DNA of 64,000 nt from Diadophis punctatus similis (taxonomy: Eukaryota > Chordata > Lepidosauria > Squamata > Dipsadidae). The position numbers were made by a program, and so were the translations under genes. The stretch lies in contig JALIGW010000003.1 in NCBI GenBank assembly GCA_023053685.1, positions 46,921,996-46,985,995 on the forward strand. The letters are read 5' to 3'. This document shows positions 42,718-54,380 of this stretch, piece by piece. Position 1 is the first letter of the stretch. Every line of letters begins with the position of its first letter. The notes under the pieces are model-generated. The model did no database searches. It worked only from the letters and a program-made list of their open reading frames with translations, and was not told where the DNA came from.

Positions 42718-43937
42718 TAAGGATTGCAGTCCAAGGGCAGGCAGAGTTGTTAAACGGCGCATGAACAATAGCTTACTTTCCTTTGAGAAGTCCCATACAG
42801 TTGAAGGCATCCAGAACAGACTGGAATATTCTGGCTGCAGTCTGAAAGATGCCACTGTGTTTGTCCTGCCCAGCCATTGCACTGGGAGGAGAGAAGGCCA
42901 GACCCTGACAGAGTGCAGATGGCAAGTACAAACCCCTTTGTGCGTAAACAAACAGTTTGGGAAACCAAGGAAAACAGCTCCTCTTTGTTTAGAGCAGTGT
43001 TTCTCAATCTCAGCAATTGTGAGATGGGGTGGACTTCAACTGCCAGAATTCCCTAGTTCACCTATCTCACATTTGTTCAGATTGACAAACAGCGGTTTAG
43101 ATTCTTATCAGATCCACGAGGGGCTCTGTGTAGGAGAGTTTTCTTCTCATTCCTTCTATCCCAACAGCTGTCTTATAACTGTTTTATAGTTTGAAAAGAT
43201 ATAGGGTCATAATAATCCTTGCAAGAAGAAAATGAATAGAAGAGATGCCATGATAAGGAAAACTTGAGCTTTAGAGTTAAGATTTGGAAAGCGTATTAGG
43301 AAGCTTCATTAAAAAGGTCTGTGTGTCAATGTATTGCCAATCACAAAATACAAATTTACCAGGGAAGCAAACTGGTGACAACTGCTTCTTCCCCTCCATC
43401 CTCAGCACATAATACACTCCCTACAATTTTATTAACAAGGGAATTTTAGAGTTATAGTCCTAGAATACCTGCAGGATGACAGGTTAGGAGAAGCTAAAGT
43501 AGACATTGGCTGAGTTTACACATCACACTAAGCCACGGTTTGTCTTAACTATTGTTTAAATTTTTTATCATGCTTTTAATCTCCAGGCTAGATCCATCAA
43601 GATATGAAGTCAAAGATATCAAAAGCTAAGAAGACATTCAGAGAAAACACTAATAATGGACTCTCAATAATGGATATCTCAATTCTCATTTCGAACAGTC
43701 ATCCAAAAAAAAAAAGCAATTAAAACTATTCCAGTATCAATCCATGGCTTGAAGTCAGACTGAAATGGGTCAAGATCAGTTTTCTGGAACAACATCAAGA
43801 CTTCTTTATTAAAAGAGACATATTTTTAATTGGTATCCTAAATGTATCAGAGCTTTGCATTTGGAGGGCTGCATATCCCATCCTATTACCTCACCTTGTT
43901 TAGCATTGCTTGATAGTACAGCTCAATGAGTACAGTT
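42718..43937. other. Mostly unassigned; contains a palindromic-MITE scrap
   Basis: At 42992-43060 AGTGTTTCTCAATCTCAGC and GACTTCAACTGCCAGAATTCC are the left half of the CAGTGTTTCCC palindromic MITE. The rest holds only motif-less frames. Confidence 0.5.
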
Positions 43938-44015
43938 TTATTTATTTATTTATTTGGTTTTCTTATATGCCGCCCAACTCCCGAAGGACTCAGGGCGGCG
44001 TATAAGAGTGTTCCC
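43938..44015 (-). mobile_element. SINE/LINE 3' tail scrap
   Basis: TTTATTTATTTATTTGGTTT then TATGCCGCCC and GGGCGGCGTATAA: reverse complement of a common squamate L2/SINE tail with a short GCCGCCC..GGGCGGC hairpin. Confidence 0.65.
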
Positions 44016-44789
44016 CCAACACTAAGAAACCCAATGGCAGAAAGCTTTATTAAACTTCTCTTTTTGTATTTTAGTTGGTTAACAAAATCCAACTAAACCT
44101 GTTGTCATGAAAAAGATGACAATTCTTCCTTGGACTTTATGTGCTTTGACCGCACCTTAGAACTTCAGCCATAGAAAGTTGGTAAGGAGAGCAAGTCACT
44201 TAGCAACCAGGCTAAGCTTTCTTGTTACAAATATCCTAGGGCCTCCCATGCAGATAATGTAACTTCTGCTTTTTGTAGGGAGCAAATAAGTCATCAGTCA
44301 TGATCTAACCATTGTTGAGGTTTCCCTTAGACAATTTCCTGGAGAGCACCCAATTGTTTCCACTGCTGCCATACTAACCGGTATCCCCTGACATGTAGTC
44401 ATGTTTCTCTTTTCATACATTTCCACCGTTCTGCATTCTGACTAGACCAGCCTTAATGACAGGTCTGCAGTGTTTAATTAACGAATCAATTTAGTGAGTC
44501 AGTTGGGAAAAAACTCTCTTCATTAATCAAGTAGCAGCAGATGGAAAGCAGTACTTTAAAATAATACAAAATGAAAAATAGCTGCAAATTCAAAAAGTAA
44601 TTTGTCGTCTTCTTCTAAATATTAGCCTGAAATGTTCCTCAACCAAATGTCTTCTGTGAGCTTTTTCTACTTGCACTTGCCCAGGAACATTCTGGTTTAG
44701 GCAACAGGAGAGACAAGGCGGACTGGGAATTCTGGAAGTTGGGAAATCCCAACACATCTGGGAAGCAACAGGTTGGGGCAGGTTGATTT
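44016..44789. other. Unassigned stretch
   Basis: Nothing recognised. Confidence 0.4.
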
Positions 44790-45560
44790 GGGCTTACATG
44801 CAAAATATGTATTCAACCCTAGGAGCTGCTCAGGGTGGCTTACAAAAATATAAGCCTCAGCAATCCATTACGTCGTAAAACACTTAAACCATAACTATTT
44901 AATTAATCATTCACACTGAATTCAAATTAAAAAATCAGACCATTTAAAAATGAACAGCAATCTAGCAATTGTTACTTAAGCTCCAAATTCCCAGGAGGAA
45001 AAAATCCTGCCTTTCTAAAAGCTAATAATGTGGAGGTCATATAAACACTGGGGTGAGGAAACTGTTTCACAAGGCCAAAGCTGCCAGTTCAATAAGCATG
45101 TTTTTGGTTTCTTGGTCCTGACATTCCGGAGGCATCCAAAGTATCCCTTATGTTGAAAGCCCAGGATGGACAAACTGTGGTTAAAGATGACTCATAGATC
45201 ACAAGGACCCAAGGCATAAAAGATTTAATAAGAAGCAGCATCTTGAATCCACTCTGGGAGCAAAGCTATTGGTCAGTGAAGTTGGCCAACATAGGGGTTT
45301 CTCCGCAATAACTGCTATCATGCATAGCAGGCAGGCAATTGCATTTTGCACCAGCTATAGCTTCTGAGTTATCTTCAAGGGAAGCTCCATGTAATCATAC
45401 TTCAAGGTAATGAAGACATAAGTAACAGTCATCAGCCGCCCCCCCAAAAAAAGGACTGCAACCAATAAATCGGATTAAAAACTCTCCTGGATAGAGTTTC
45501 TACCTGATAATGAAGCTGAAGCCAGGAATCCAAAGTATCCCACAGTCTCACAGATGTGCA
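44790..45560 (-). mobile_element. Old interspersed repeat, likely antisense LINE
   Basis: Phrases such as CTCAGGGTGGCTTACAAAAA, GCAGCATCTTGAATCCACTC and GCAATTGCATTTTGCACCAG recall a widespread squamate LINE 3' region in reverse orientation. Heavily mutated; family uncertain. Confidence 0.45.
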
Positions 45561-45622
45561 CTATCGGAGCTGAAGTAGGAGTCCCCAAAGAACCAGATGG
45601 TTTCTAAAAGGTCCCTTCCAGC

Positions 45623-46148
45623 CAGGGGGGGGGGTTCCTAATTTTTTTACTACCACTCTGTGGGTGTGGCTTATTTTGTGGGTGTGGCTTGCCAGCCATG
45701 TGACCGGGTGGGCATGGCTTCTCGGACTGCTGAAGGGAGGGGAACTGAGATAGGTCCTGCCGCCCATTCCCCCTCCTCTCAGCAGCTTGAGAAGCCTCAA
45801 ACGTGCAAAAATGCCTGGGATCATCACCGCACGTTCGTGGCTTCTTGGACTGCTGAAGGGAGGGGAATGGAGATAGCTCCTGCCGCCCGTTCTTTCAGCG
45901 TCTCACGCGCTCCCTCAGCCATCCTCCCCTGCTTGGACTCATTGTGGGGTAGGAAGGCAGCGCATGAGCAGTGCCGGAAACCCGGCTTCTGGGCATGCGC
46001 AGAAGAAAATTTAAAAAAAAATTAAAATATTTTTTTAAAAAATGGCGGCGCCCAGGCACCGGCAACCGACCGCACCAGTACTGTGATGTCACCAACGGGC
46101 CGCTACTGGTGCTATAGAGTGGACCGCACTGGTAGGAACCCACCACTG
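45623..46148. mobile_element. hAT MITE, long CAGGGGCGGG subfamily (526 bp), TSD CTTCCAGC
   Basis: Starts CAGGGGGGGGGTTCCTAATT, ends GGTAGGAACCCACCACTG. Exact duplications CTTCCAGC lie at 45615-45622 and 46149-46156. Collinear with 23011-23534. It interrupts a CR1 3' end: AGGTCCCTTCCAGC precedes it and CCCTATGATTCTACGAT follows. Confidence 0.95.
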
Positions 46149-46289
46149 CTTCCAGCCCTATGATTCTACGATAAATGAAAACTATATCTTGCTAGGACTT
46201 TTTCCAGCCTGTTTGATCCTTCTGGTCCTTCACACTCTTCAAACACTGGGCAGGCATTTCTCCTGCAATTTCTGTATGGTCTGGGGTAA

Positions 46290-46390
46290 AAAAAATTTGT
46301 TTGTTTGTTTGTTTGTCAAACATGTACAAGATAGCAGGTATTTGTATAAACATAAGCAAAGTAAGTACAGGTAAATGAGGACAATAGGAC
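46290..46390 (-). mobile_element. Jockey-superfamily LINE 3' UTR (split)
   Basis: Begins with a TTTGTTTGTTTGTTTGTC tail (plus strand). ACATGTACAAGATAGCAGG matches the tail of the 29040 copy. Continues at 46701 after a hAT insertion. Confidence 0.82.
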
Positions 46391-46700
46391 CAGGGGTGGG
46401 TTCCTACCGGTGCGGTCTTGCCTGTTCGTCGCCGCAGAGCTGAAGAAGCTGTTGGCATTCGCAGCGCGGGGCTTCCCCCGCCCGCTTTCCCCAGCCACCG
46501 GGACACCGCCGTTTGCGTTCTTTTGCCCTCTGCGCATGTGCAAAGCGTTCTGTTTGCATAGAGGGCAAAAGAACGCAAATGGCAGCATCCCGGCGGCCGG
46601 GGAAAGTGGCCGGGGGAAGCCCCGAGCCGCAAACGCCAACAGCTTCTTCGGCTCTGCGGTGACGAACAGGCAAGACCGCACCGGTAGGAACCCACCCCTG
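46391..46700. mobile_element. hAT MITE, CAGGGGTGGG family (310 bp), TSD AATAGGAC
   Basis: Starts CAGGGGTGGGTTCCTACCGG and ends CCGGTAGGAACCCACCCCTG. Exact duplications AATAGGAC lie at 46383-46390 and 46701-46708. The whole element is close to a perfect palindrome: GGTCTTGCCTGTTCGTCGCC on the left is mirrored at 46651-46675. The same core sits inside the 3247-3859 element. Confidence 0.96.
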
Positions 46701-47280
46701 AATAGGACAATAAGACAGGGACAGTAGGCACAATGGTGAGCTTATGCACATCCCTTACAGACCTCTTAGGAATGGGGTGAGGTCGACTGTAGACAGTCTA
46801 AGGTTAAAGTTTTGGGGGTTTGGGGAAGAAACCACAGAGTCTGGTAGTGCATTCCAGGCATTGACCACTCTATTGCTGAAGTTGTATTTTCTGCAGTCAA
46901 GTTAGGAGCGGTTTACATTAAGTTTGTATCTATTGTGTGCTTGTGTATTGTTGCGGTTGAAGCTGAAGTAGTCATTGACAGGTAGGACATTGTGGCAGAT
47001 GATTTTATGAACTACATTTAGATCAGATCGAAGGCGACGCAGTTCTAAATTGTCTAAGCCCCAAATTTCAAGTCTGGTGGCATAAGGTATTCTGTTGCGA
47101 GCAGAGGAGTGGAGGACTCTTCTTGTGAAATATTTCTGGACTCTCTCGATTGTATTAATGTCTGATATGCAGTGCAGGTTCCAGACAGGTGAGCTATACT
47201 CAAGAATTGGTCTAGCAAATGTTTTGTATGCTCTGGTTAGCAGTGTAATATTGCACAACAAATACAACTGGATAGCAGCC
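46701..47280 (-). mobile_element. Jockey-superfamily LINE, C-terminal coding part
   Basis: The minus-strand frame 47267-46902 reads ARPILEYSSPVWNLH, RIPYATRLEIWGLDNLELRR and CHNVLPVNDYFSFN, near-identical in layout to the copy at 37374-37823. It is open from the 5' truncation point to about 46902, then shifts frame. Confidence 0.88.
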
Positions 47281-47740
47281 TCCTATTGAACCAATGAATA
47301 AACCTGTTCCAGTTTCATACAGATGTTAGACAGCTGTGAGGAGAAAGGGGAGCCATGTGCCACCCCATAAATGAGCGACTAGGAGACAGAGGCTTAATCA
47401 CTTATTTTTGAATGATCAGGAAAGAGCAGAACTGCTGTAACATATTTTTGGCCTGGCTCATTACCTGATTTGCTTTCTTTCCTTCCTACCATCACAATGA
47501 CTAATTTAATCTCAACATAAAGTCAAAGGGCAGTGTTCCTGTTAAAATGGCAAACATAACTACTTGCACACATGTGTTTACAATCGGTGCTAGATTGGAT
47601 CCCAAGACATTGTCTTCAAGAACCGGACTGATATATCAACAGCTCAGCTGCAGTGCAAGTGATCCCTTTCTGCAACTGATCATAGCTGCAACTATTAGAG
47701 TTCTGGCAGAGTTTGGGGGATTGAATTCTTTCCCCTCATC
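47281..47740. other. Unassigned stretch
   Basis: Nothing recognised. Confidence 0.4.
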
Positions 47741-47798
47741 CTAACTTCCAAGGTTCAGGAAAGGGTGGTTTCAGAACTCTGCAGCTTTCCTCAGTAGG
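47741..47798. repeat. 58-bp direct repeat, left copy
   Basis: CTAACTTCCAAGGTTCAGGA... matches 48751-48808 at 52 of 58 positions without gaps. The pair brackets a CR1 LINE. Confidence 0.9.
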
Positions 47799-48355
47799 AG
47801 TTGGACAATGACTTAAATATGAGGCAGCAGCCACAAAAAAGCCAGTGCACTCCTAGGCTGCATTAATAGAGGGATAGAATAAAAATAATGAGAAGTGAAT
47901 ACTGCTGTATACTGCACTGGTGAGACTCTGCTTGGAATACTGAGTAAAGTTCTGGATACCACGATACAAAACAAAAAAAAAAATCCTGAGACAGAAAAGA
48001 ATCCAGGGGAAAGCAAAAAAAAATGATTAGGGGTCTGCAGGATAAATTGTATGATGAATGGTTGAAGAGAAGGTTTAGGGGGGACATCATAGCTGTCTTC
48101 CGGTAAATGAGGGGAAGTCTCACAGAAGAGACGGTTGGCTTATTCTCCAAAGCACCTGAGGGCAGGACAAGAATCAATGTGTGGGAGCTCATTAAAGAGA
48201 GATCCAGCCCGGAATTGAGAAATTTCCTGAGATTCAGCACAATCAATGGAATAGTTATGGTGCTCTATCACTAAAGGTTTTCAAGAAAACTTTAGACAGC
48301 AATTTGTCCAGAAAGGTATAGGATCTCCTGCCTTGGACAGGGTGTTGAACTAGAA
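47795..48355 (+). mobile_element. CR1 LINE 3' part
   Basis: Contains CR1 phrases TGAGACTCTGCTTGGAATAC, AGGGGGGACATCATAGCTGT and CTCCAAAGCACCTGAGGGCAGG, and ends GGTGTTGAACTAGAA. Resumes at 48715 with TAGAAGACCTCCAAG after an insertion. Confidence 0.82.
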
Positions 48356-48714
48356 TGTTAAGATATTCATGAACTGGGAGAGCCAGTGTTAACAAGGTCA
48401 GCCAATGAATAGGCATAGCAACTGAGTCAGCCAATAGAAGCTAACCACTTCTGAGTCTGTGCAGAGAATCGAAACTGGAACTTAAGCTTAAGGCTGGGTG
48501 TGGCTCCAGTCTGCACTCTCCTCTCTGTCCTCTCTACACTCTGCTCTCTTGTTCGCTCTCCTGCTTGTGTTTACCTGTAACTGATTGAAGAAGAATTCTA
48601 CTTGTGGTATTGTAAATATATATATATTATTATGTTTATAAAGAAGTTATTGAATCCAGCTGAATCAGTCATCTGTGTGTGCTTCTGGTTTTGATTTTGC
48701 AACAAACTTCAATA
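48356..48714 (+). mobile_element. LTR-like insertion in CR1
   Basis: Starts TGTTAAGATATTC. It holds two CCAAT boxes (AGCCAATGAA 48399-48408 and AGCCAATAG 48429-48437), a CT-rich segment and a TATA-rich run near 48616-48633. It ends near TTGCAACAAACTTCAATA. A short TAGAA lies on both sides (48351-48355 and 48715-48719), but the 3' boundary does not give a clean CA end. A solo LTR is likely but not proven. Confidence 0.5.
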
Positions 48715-48750
48715 TAGAAGACCTCCAAGATTTCTTCCCACCCTATGATA
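48715..48750 (+). mobile_element. CR1 LINE tail after the insertion
   Basis: TAGAAGACCTCCAAGATTTC then CCCACCCTATGATAC, the CR1 3' end with its short ATGATA tail. Confidence 0.82.
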
Positions 48751-48808
48751 CTAACTGCCAGGGTTTGGGAAAAGGTGGTTTCAGAACTCTGCAGCTTTCC
48801 TCAATAGG
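48751..48808. repeat. 58-bp direct repeat, right copy
   Basis: See 47741-47798. The sequence past the repeat diverges at once on both sides. Confidence 0.9.
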
Positions 48809-49199
48809 CAGCTGAAGAGAGCAAAGGTTTAATCAAAAATATCCTGGCAGCTTTTTCTTAGCCAGCAAGGAGGATGCCAAGTGCCCAGCTGCTTGGGTTC
48901 TTCTTGATTTATTTCACTTCCATCTCTTTTGTGTGGAGTGAAAGGGTTTTTATTGCTGTAGAAACTGGGGAGACACAGTGTAGACAGTGATTTTTGCCCT
49001 GGTTCTCTGTGTTTCTGAGTCATCAGAAATGAAGACAACTGGAGGTTATTCTCAAATTTCTTCTGAGGAAATAGGGTGTGGAAACAATGATGTGGAAGTC
49101 GCCTATGTTACACCCTGGTGCACATCAGGAATTTAATTGTCTTTTTCTTAAAAAGTTTTTTAAAAGTTTAAAAAAAAGTTTAAAAAAAAGGTCTGCCAC
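48809..49199. other. Unassigned stretch
   Basis: Nothing recognised. A/T runs near 49150-49190. Confidence 0.4.
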
Positions 49200-50395
49200 A
49201 TCTTTGCTCAGTGGTATTATAATCAAGTATTTAATGCCTCCAACCAGTCACTGAGAGTTATGGGCCTTAATGGCATCGTTTTAGGTGAAGATAAGCAAAA
49301 TCACAGCAGATACCTGTACAATTAGCACAGGGGGCCCCCAAGGCTATGTGCTCTCTCCACTTCTCTCTATATACCAATGACTGCATCTCAAACGATCCAT
49401 CTGTTAAACTACTGAAATTCGCAGATGACACAACAGTGATCGGTCTCATTTGAGACAATGATGAATCTGCATACAGACGGGAGGTTGAACAACTAGCCTC
49501 ATGGTGTGACTGGAACAACCTGGAACTGAACACACTCAAAACTGTAGAAATGGTGGTAGACTTTAGGAGAAACCCTCCCATACCTCTTACAGTACTAGAC
49601 AACACAGTATCAACAGTAGAGACCTTCAAATTTCTAGGTTCCATCATATCTCAAGATCTAAAATGAACACCTAACATCTAAAACGTCATCAAAGAAGCAC
49701 AACAAAGAATGTTCTTTCTGTGCCAACTCAGAAAGCTCAAACTGCCCAAGGAGCTGCTAATACAGTTCTACAAAGGAATTATTGAGTCTGTCATCTGCAC
49801 CTCTATAACTGTCTGGTTTGGTTCTTCAACCTAACAAGATAGACACAGACTTCACAGGATAATTTGAACAGAAAAAACAATTGCTACCAACTTGCCTTTC
49901 ATTGAGGACCTATATACTGCACAAGTCAAAAAGAGGGCTGTGAAAATATTTACAGACCCCTCACATCCTGGACATAAACTGTTTCAACTCCTACCCTCAA
50001 AACAACGCTATAGAGCACTGCCCACCAGAACAACTAGACACAAGAACAGTTTTTCCCCGAATGCCATCATTCTGCTAAACGAATAATTCCCTCAACACTG
50101 TCAAACTATTTACTAAGTCTGCACTACTATTAATCTTCTCATCGTTCCTATCACCTATCTCCACCCACTTATGACTGCATGACTGTAACTTTGTTGTTTG
50201 TATCCTTATGATTTATATTGACTGTTTCCTAATGTGATTTTATTGCTTATTTATACCCTATGACTATCATTAAATGTTGTACCTTATGATTCCTGACAAA
50301 TTTATATTTTCTTTTATGTACACTGAGAGCATATGCACCAAGACAAGTTCCTTGTGTGTCCAATCACACTTGGCCAATAAAGAATTCTATTTACA
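49200..50395 (+). mobile_element. LINE reverse transcriptase 3' half (L2/CR1-group)
   Basis: Broken frames read STGGPQGYVLSPLLSIYTND-like residues (49325-49385), then KFADDTTVIGL with an intact FADD catalytic motif (49418-49450). EQLASWCDWNNLELN, TFKFLGSIISQDL, VWFGSS and RALPTRTTRHKNSFSPNAI follow. At least four stops plus the missing 5' part make it inactive. The 3' UTR ends TTGGCCAATAAAGAATTCTA, a tail that seeds ATTCT repeats in snakes. Confidence 0.88.
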
Positions 50396-51242
50396 CTGGC
50401 TTCCCTAACTAAGAACAAATATTTATTCTTTCAAATATCCTTTCATTAAAGAAGTCTTTGTGCCATGAAATTGACCATGTGTAGGAGTACATATTTGATC
50501 AATTTCTTTACTTCCCTCCTTCCCCTCCATTTTCCCTCGCTGGTTAATGCAGAGCTGAGCATGACTCAGCACTGTGCTATTTTTGGAATGGTCCAGACAT
50601 CCTTTCGCAGCACCAGTGAAAGCCTCTGCCTCACTCCTCTCTCTGTCAGGGAAGACTAAGGAAATCTCAATGGTGTCATTGTTTTGCATCCGCAAACATT
50701 GGCTCACAAGTAGAACTGACTCACTGTTAAAGGAGGATGTATAAATTTACAATACATGTTTGTGAATTCACTAAGACAGGTGCATAAGCAAGCAACTGGA
50801 AGGCTGCCAGATATGTTAGGCACGAGTGAAAGACAAGTTCCACTATGAGGTTTTCTTACTGATCATATTTATTACACTGATTTGTTTATGAAAATCTCAT
50901 CTGAGTATCAGAGACTTATGAGTAAATGTTTTCGACTCCAAAATGGACTGTGAAGTAAATGAAACATTTACTGAATTGCTGGATTCTCCAGACTTGGGCA
51001 GGTCAGTGCCAAAAATGCCCATCAGGTTTTCTGCAAATATTTCACCCTGTCTCCCAGCAAGGCTTCCTCAATGCAATGGTTCAGAAATGGGGTTGCCTTG
51101 TCGTATTTGTAGTCTTCAGGGGGTTGGTTAGTGGTTGGAGCTATTCTGGAAAGTGTGGAATAATTGGTTAGAAATATCCTGGTTGTCAGATAAAGGAGGA
51201 AGGGATATCTGATTTAATTACTGCCACCTAGGTAAATCAGAA
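50396..51242. other. Unassigned stretch
   Basis: No recognisable gene. Frames of 60-94 codons without motifs. Confidence 0.4.
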
Positions 51243-51485
51243 TGCCAGTTTTGTATGTTGGTGAAGACACCGGACTAGAAATCATGAAACTGTGTGTTCT
51301 AGTCCTGCCTTAGGAGTAGAGTCCATAAAGCTTGCTGGGTGACCCTGACCCAGTTATTCTCTCTTAACCCTAGGAAAGAGGCAATGGCAAACCACTTCTG
51401 AAATCTTGCCAAGAAAACTACAGGGGCTTGTCCAGGCAGTTGCCAGGAGTCAACACTGATTTGAAAGCACACATACACACACAAC
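51243..51485 (+). mobile_element. Sauria SINE
   Basis: The head GTTGGTGAAGACACCGGACTAG keeps part of box A, and GTGTTCTAGTCCTG is the box B region. The body has GGCAATGGCAAACCACTTCT and TGCCAAGAAAACTACAGGGG. The 3' end GCCAGGAGTCAACACTGATT with an ACACAC tail matches the BovB-like tail by which Sauria SINEs are mobilised. Confidence 0.85.
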
Positions 51486-51576
51486 ACAGTAAAACAATTG
51501 AAACTTCACTGGCCTCTGTAGATATCTCTCCTCAAATTGAGGAAGTCTCTCTTTGTTCCCTGTGAAAGGTCTAAAT

Positions 51577-51779
51577 CAGTGGTTCCCAAACTTTTTCAGC
51601 ACCGCCCCCTTGGTGCTACAAACTCATCCTCAGTGCCCCCCACCCCCACCCCTTGAGGTGGGCATGGCTTGGTGGTCAGGTGACCGGGTGGGCGTGGCGA
51701 ACTTGTAAAATGTGGTGAAACTCACTTAACAATGCTCTTGCTTAGCAACCAAAATTTTGGACTCAATTGTGGTCATAAG

Positions 51780-51868
<89 letters not shown>

Positions 51869-53547
51869 TGCAGTAGAAAGCAACCTCCCCCAAGGCAAAT
51901 ATCTTGTGACAGCAGCTATGAGATCCTCCTAAAATTCCAAATTACTCATCAACTCCCAAGACAGGGGATTCCTGACATAGAGTTTATGGCTTATAAAACG
52001 GTTCCATGTGTGCAGGTATATCTGGATGAGAGAAAGTGAGGGGGTCCCTGAATGTGTGAATGCACATGAGAAACATCCATGCCCTTTCCAATCTTCTTTC
52101 TTTCTTTCTCTTTCTCTCTTCTTGGCGGCGGGAGAAGGAAGAAAGTGCTCTGGCCTGTGCTCAGCTTACTTTCCTGGCGAGGCTCGGAGACTGCCCAGCA
52201 TGCCCATCCACTGGCTTACCAGGCAGCACCATTTTCTCCCTGCCCTGCCAAGGCCCTCACCAGCCTGGAGGCCAGTGGACCCCTGAGGCCGGTAGAGCTC
52301 CGTAGGTGCGCGCTCTGATGCTTCCCAGCCTGTGAAGGTCCTGGAGCCGAAGCCGGGAAGGCGAGAGGGGCGATGACGGTGGCAACCGCGCTTCAGCCTG
52401 GCAGTGGCATGTCCTGTCGTGCTGTCCCGGGGCGCGGTCTCCGGGCTGGCGGGGGCCTTGGTGAGGCAGGGAGAAAGTGGCGCTGCCTGGAGATCTGGCA
52501 GATGGGCGTGCCGGGCGGTCTCCGAACCTTGCCAGGAAGGTAAGCCGAGCACCGGCCGGGCCCACACGCTCCCGCCCGCCCCTCGCTCCAGCCGTCTCCT
52601 GGGAAGTTCGCAGGAATTGGCGGTGGGCGGAGCTGGGCAGGGCGGAGCCACCGGTGCAGCAGTGCCCAGCAAGGAAGGCCGGATGGGGAGGCGCGGCCAA
52701 TTGTCTCGTTTACAGTGTCATGGGGAGGATGGGCTGGAAGAAGCGTGGTTGAGCAGGGCCTTGGCAGTGCAGCCTATTGTGCCTTCTCTTGCCCTGTTCT
52801 CAATCTCGGAGGGCCGCACATTCCCCCCACCAATCCTCCGTACAAACCACCCACCCCGTTTCTGCAAAGGCAGAGCCCTGCAGGGCGATCTAAAGAGGGG
52901 AGGGGGATGCTGTAGAAAAAGCCGCCTTCTTCCCGTGCCTCCTGTGCCGGCTCCACGGGACTTGGGGATCCAAAGCATCCCACTGGCTTCCAACCCGGCT
53001 CTGCGGGCCGAGTTCCCAGAGTGGTGCCGGTGATTGGCCGGGCCCATCCGCAAATAGAGCAGGCAAGTGGCCGGTGAGAAACCAGTGGCTGCTTCAGAGC
53101 CCCAAGCGCCGCTGAGCCGGCAAGGGTGGAAGGTGGCCTTTTCTGCAGCATCCCCATCCCCTCTTTGGATCACCCTGCAAGGGGGGGATCTGCCTTTGCA
53201 GAAACGGGGCAGGCGCATGTGCAGCAGCCCCGGGACATCCGCTTGCCCTTCCGCTGCCCCTCTCAGCGCCTGCATTTCCATCAAGGGCCTCCCGCACACC
53301 CACTGGCCAGGCCAATGGGCGTGCGGGTGTGTGGGACCACCGGGAAGGCTGTCTGGAAGGCCGCCAAGCATGGCAGGGCTGCGGGGAAGGGAGTAGGCTG
53401 TTATGTCCCTTCCCCGCCACCCCAACATGCTTTCCTGCCTTCCACGTGACCTCTTAGCGCCCCCTGCCACCCCCTTTGCCTCGTAGTGCCCCCCTAAGTC
53501 ATCTCACTGCCCCCCAGGGGAGGTACCGCCCACTTTGGGAACCACTG
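51577..53547. mobile_element. Large non-autonomous hAT element (1971 bp), TSD GTCTAAAT
   Basis: Starts CAGTGGTTCCCAAACTTTTT and ends CTTTGGGAACCACTG. Exact duplications GTCTAAAT lie at 51569-51576 and 53548-53555. Subterminal regions share GCCCCC motifs. The interior holds a CTTT microsatellite and about 1.4 kb of CpG-rich DNA with two long inverted repeats (about 52165-52268 with 52440-52555; about 52845-52993 with 53078-53215). No transposase is encoded. Long overlapping frames (to 250 codons) on both strands follow from the GC content. Confidence 0.93.
51779..51866. repeat. (CTTT)n microsatellite in the large hAT
   Basis: About 22 uninterrupted CTTT units. Confidence 0.97.
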
Positions 53548-53555
53548 GTCTAAAT

Positions 53556-53867
53556 GAACAGATGCTGTATGTCAATTCTGAAATGATAGTTTAAATTTTC
53601 AACTCATTTTGGTATCTTGATTTTGTTTTTTAAATTACTGTAAAACAGCTTGTTTCAACTTGTGACTTCTGCTTGAAAATATGCCAAGGCAAATCAGGGA
53701 AAACAGACCTCAAGTTGACAAATGAGTTTGAAAACCAATTTCACTTTGATCCAATCATTCAAATCAGTTTGAAAAACTGACCTCATTTTAATTGAATATT
53801 TAAATCAATAATTTAGTAAGAGCTTAACTTAATTCGGATTGCTAAATCAATTTAGAAAAATCTTGAA
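53556..53867. other. Unassigned stretch
   Basis: Nothing recognised. Confidence 0.4.
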
Positions 53868-54060
53868 TGGAGTGCCACAGGGTTAGGATTCTGGTGCAGT
53901 TCCACATTTTTATTAACAATACGGATGAGGGAATGCTTACAAAATTTACAGAAATTGCAAAGCTAGGAAGGCTGGCTAATATTTGAGAGGAGACATTTAA
54001 AAAAATCTAAAAGACCAGAAGCAAATATGTGCTGGCATGGCACCAGATTCGAGGTGTTTG
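53868..54060 (+). mobile_element. CR1 reverse transcriptase fragment
   Basis: GGAGTGCCACAGGGTTAGGA (53869-53888) corresponds to the G.PQGSVLG motif; TTTATTAACAATACGGATGA to FINN.D. The catalytic region (ACAAAATTTACAGAAATTGC) has lost its aspartates. Confidence 0.75.
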
Positions 54061-54372
54061 CTAACATTGGAGGTTACCGTGATCATGTTGGTCCTTAGTT
54101 GAAAAGCTCTAATGATAATATGGGATTTTGGCTGTCCTACTTCCCAAGAAGTAACTGATGATGGTTGTCATCAACAACTGATAACCTGGGCTGCTTTGCA
54201 AGAAACTGCACTGCTGGTATGAGGGACATTGCTAAAGCCACCTTTGATGCCTTCTCTGAGACATAATTACATGACTCCTAATCTCTGGAAAGAAATTGTT
54301 TTCACCAAATCTCCTCAACATCGGACAAAGATCCACATCACTACAGTGTCTGTAGAGAGAACCCAGGCCATT
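54061..54372. other. Unassigned stretch
   Basis: Possibly old LINE sequence; no clear motif. Confidence 0.35.
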
Positions 54373-54380
54373 ATCTTAAA

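Noticed and set aside
52166..53470. Many long frames on both strands, up to 250 codons (53470-52718, minus)
   Set aside because: CpG-rich, stop-poor interior of a TSD-bounded hAT element. Frames overlap on both strands and none resembles a transposase or known domain.
52100..53470. Promoter CpG island
   Set aside because: The CpG-rich segment is wholly inside a hAT insertion and has no adjacent gene start.
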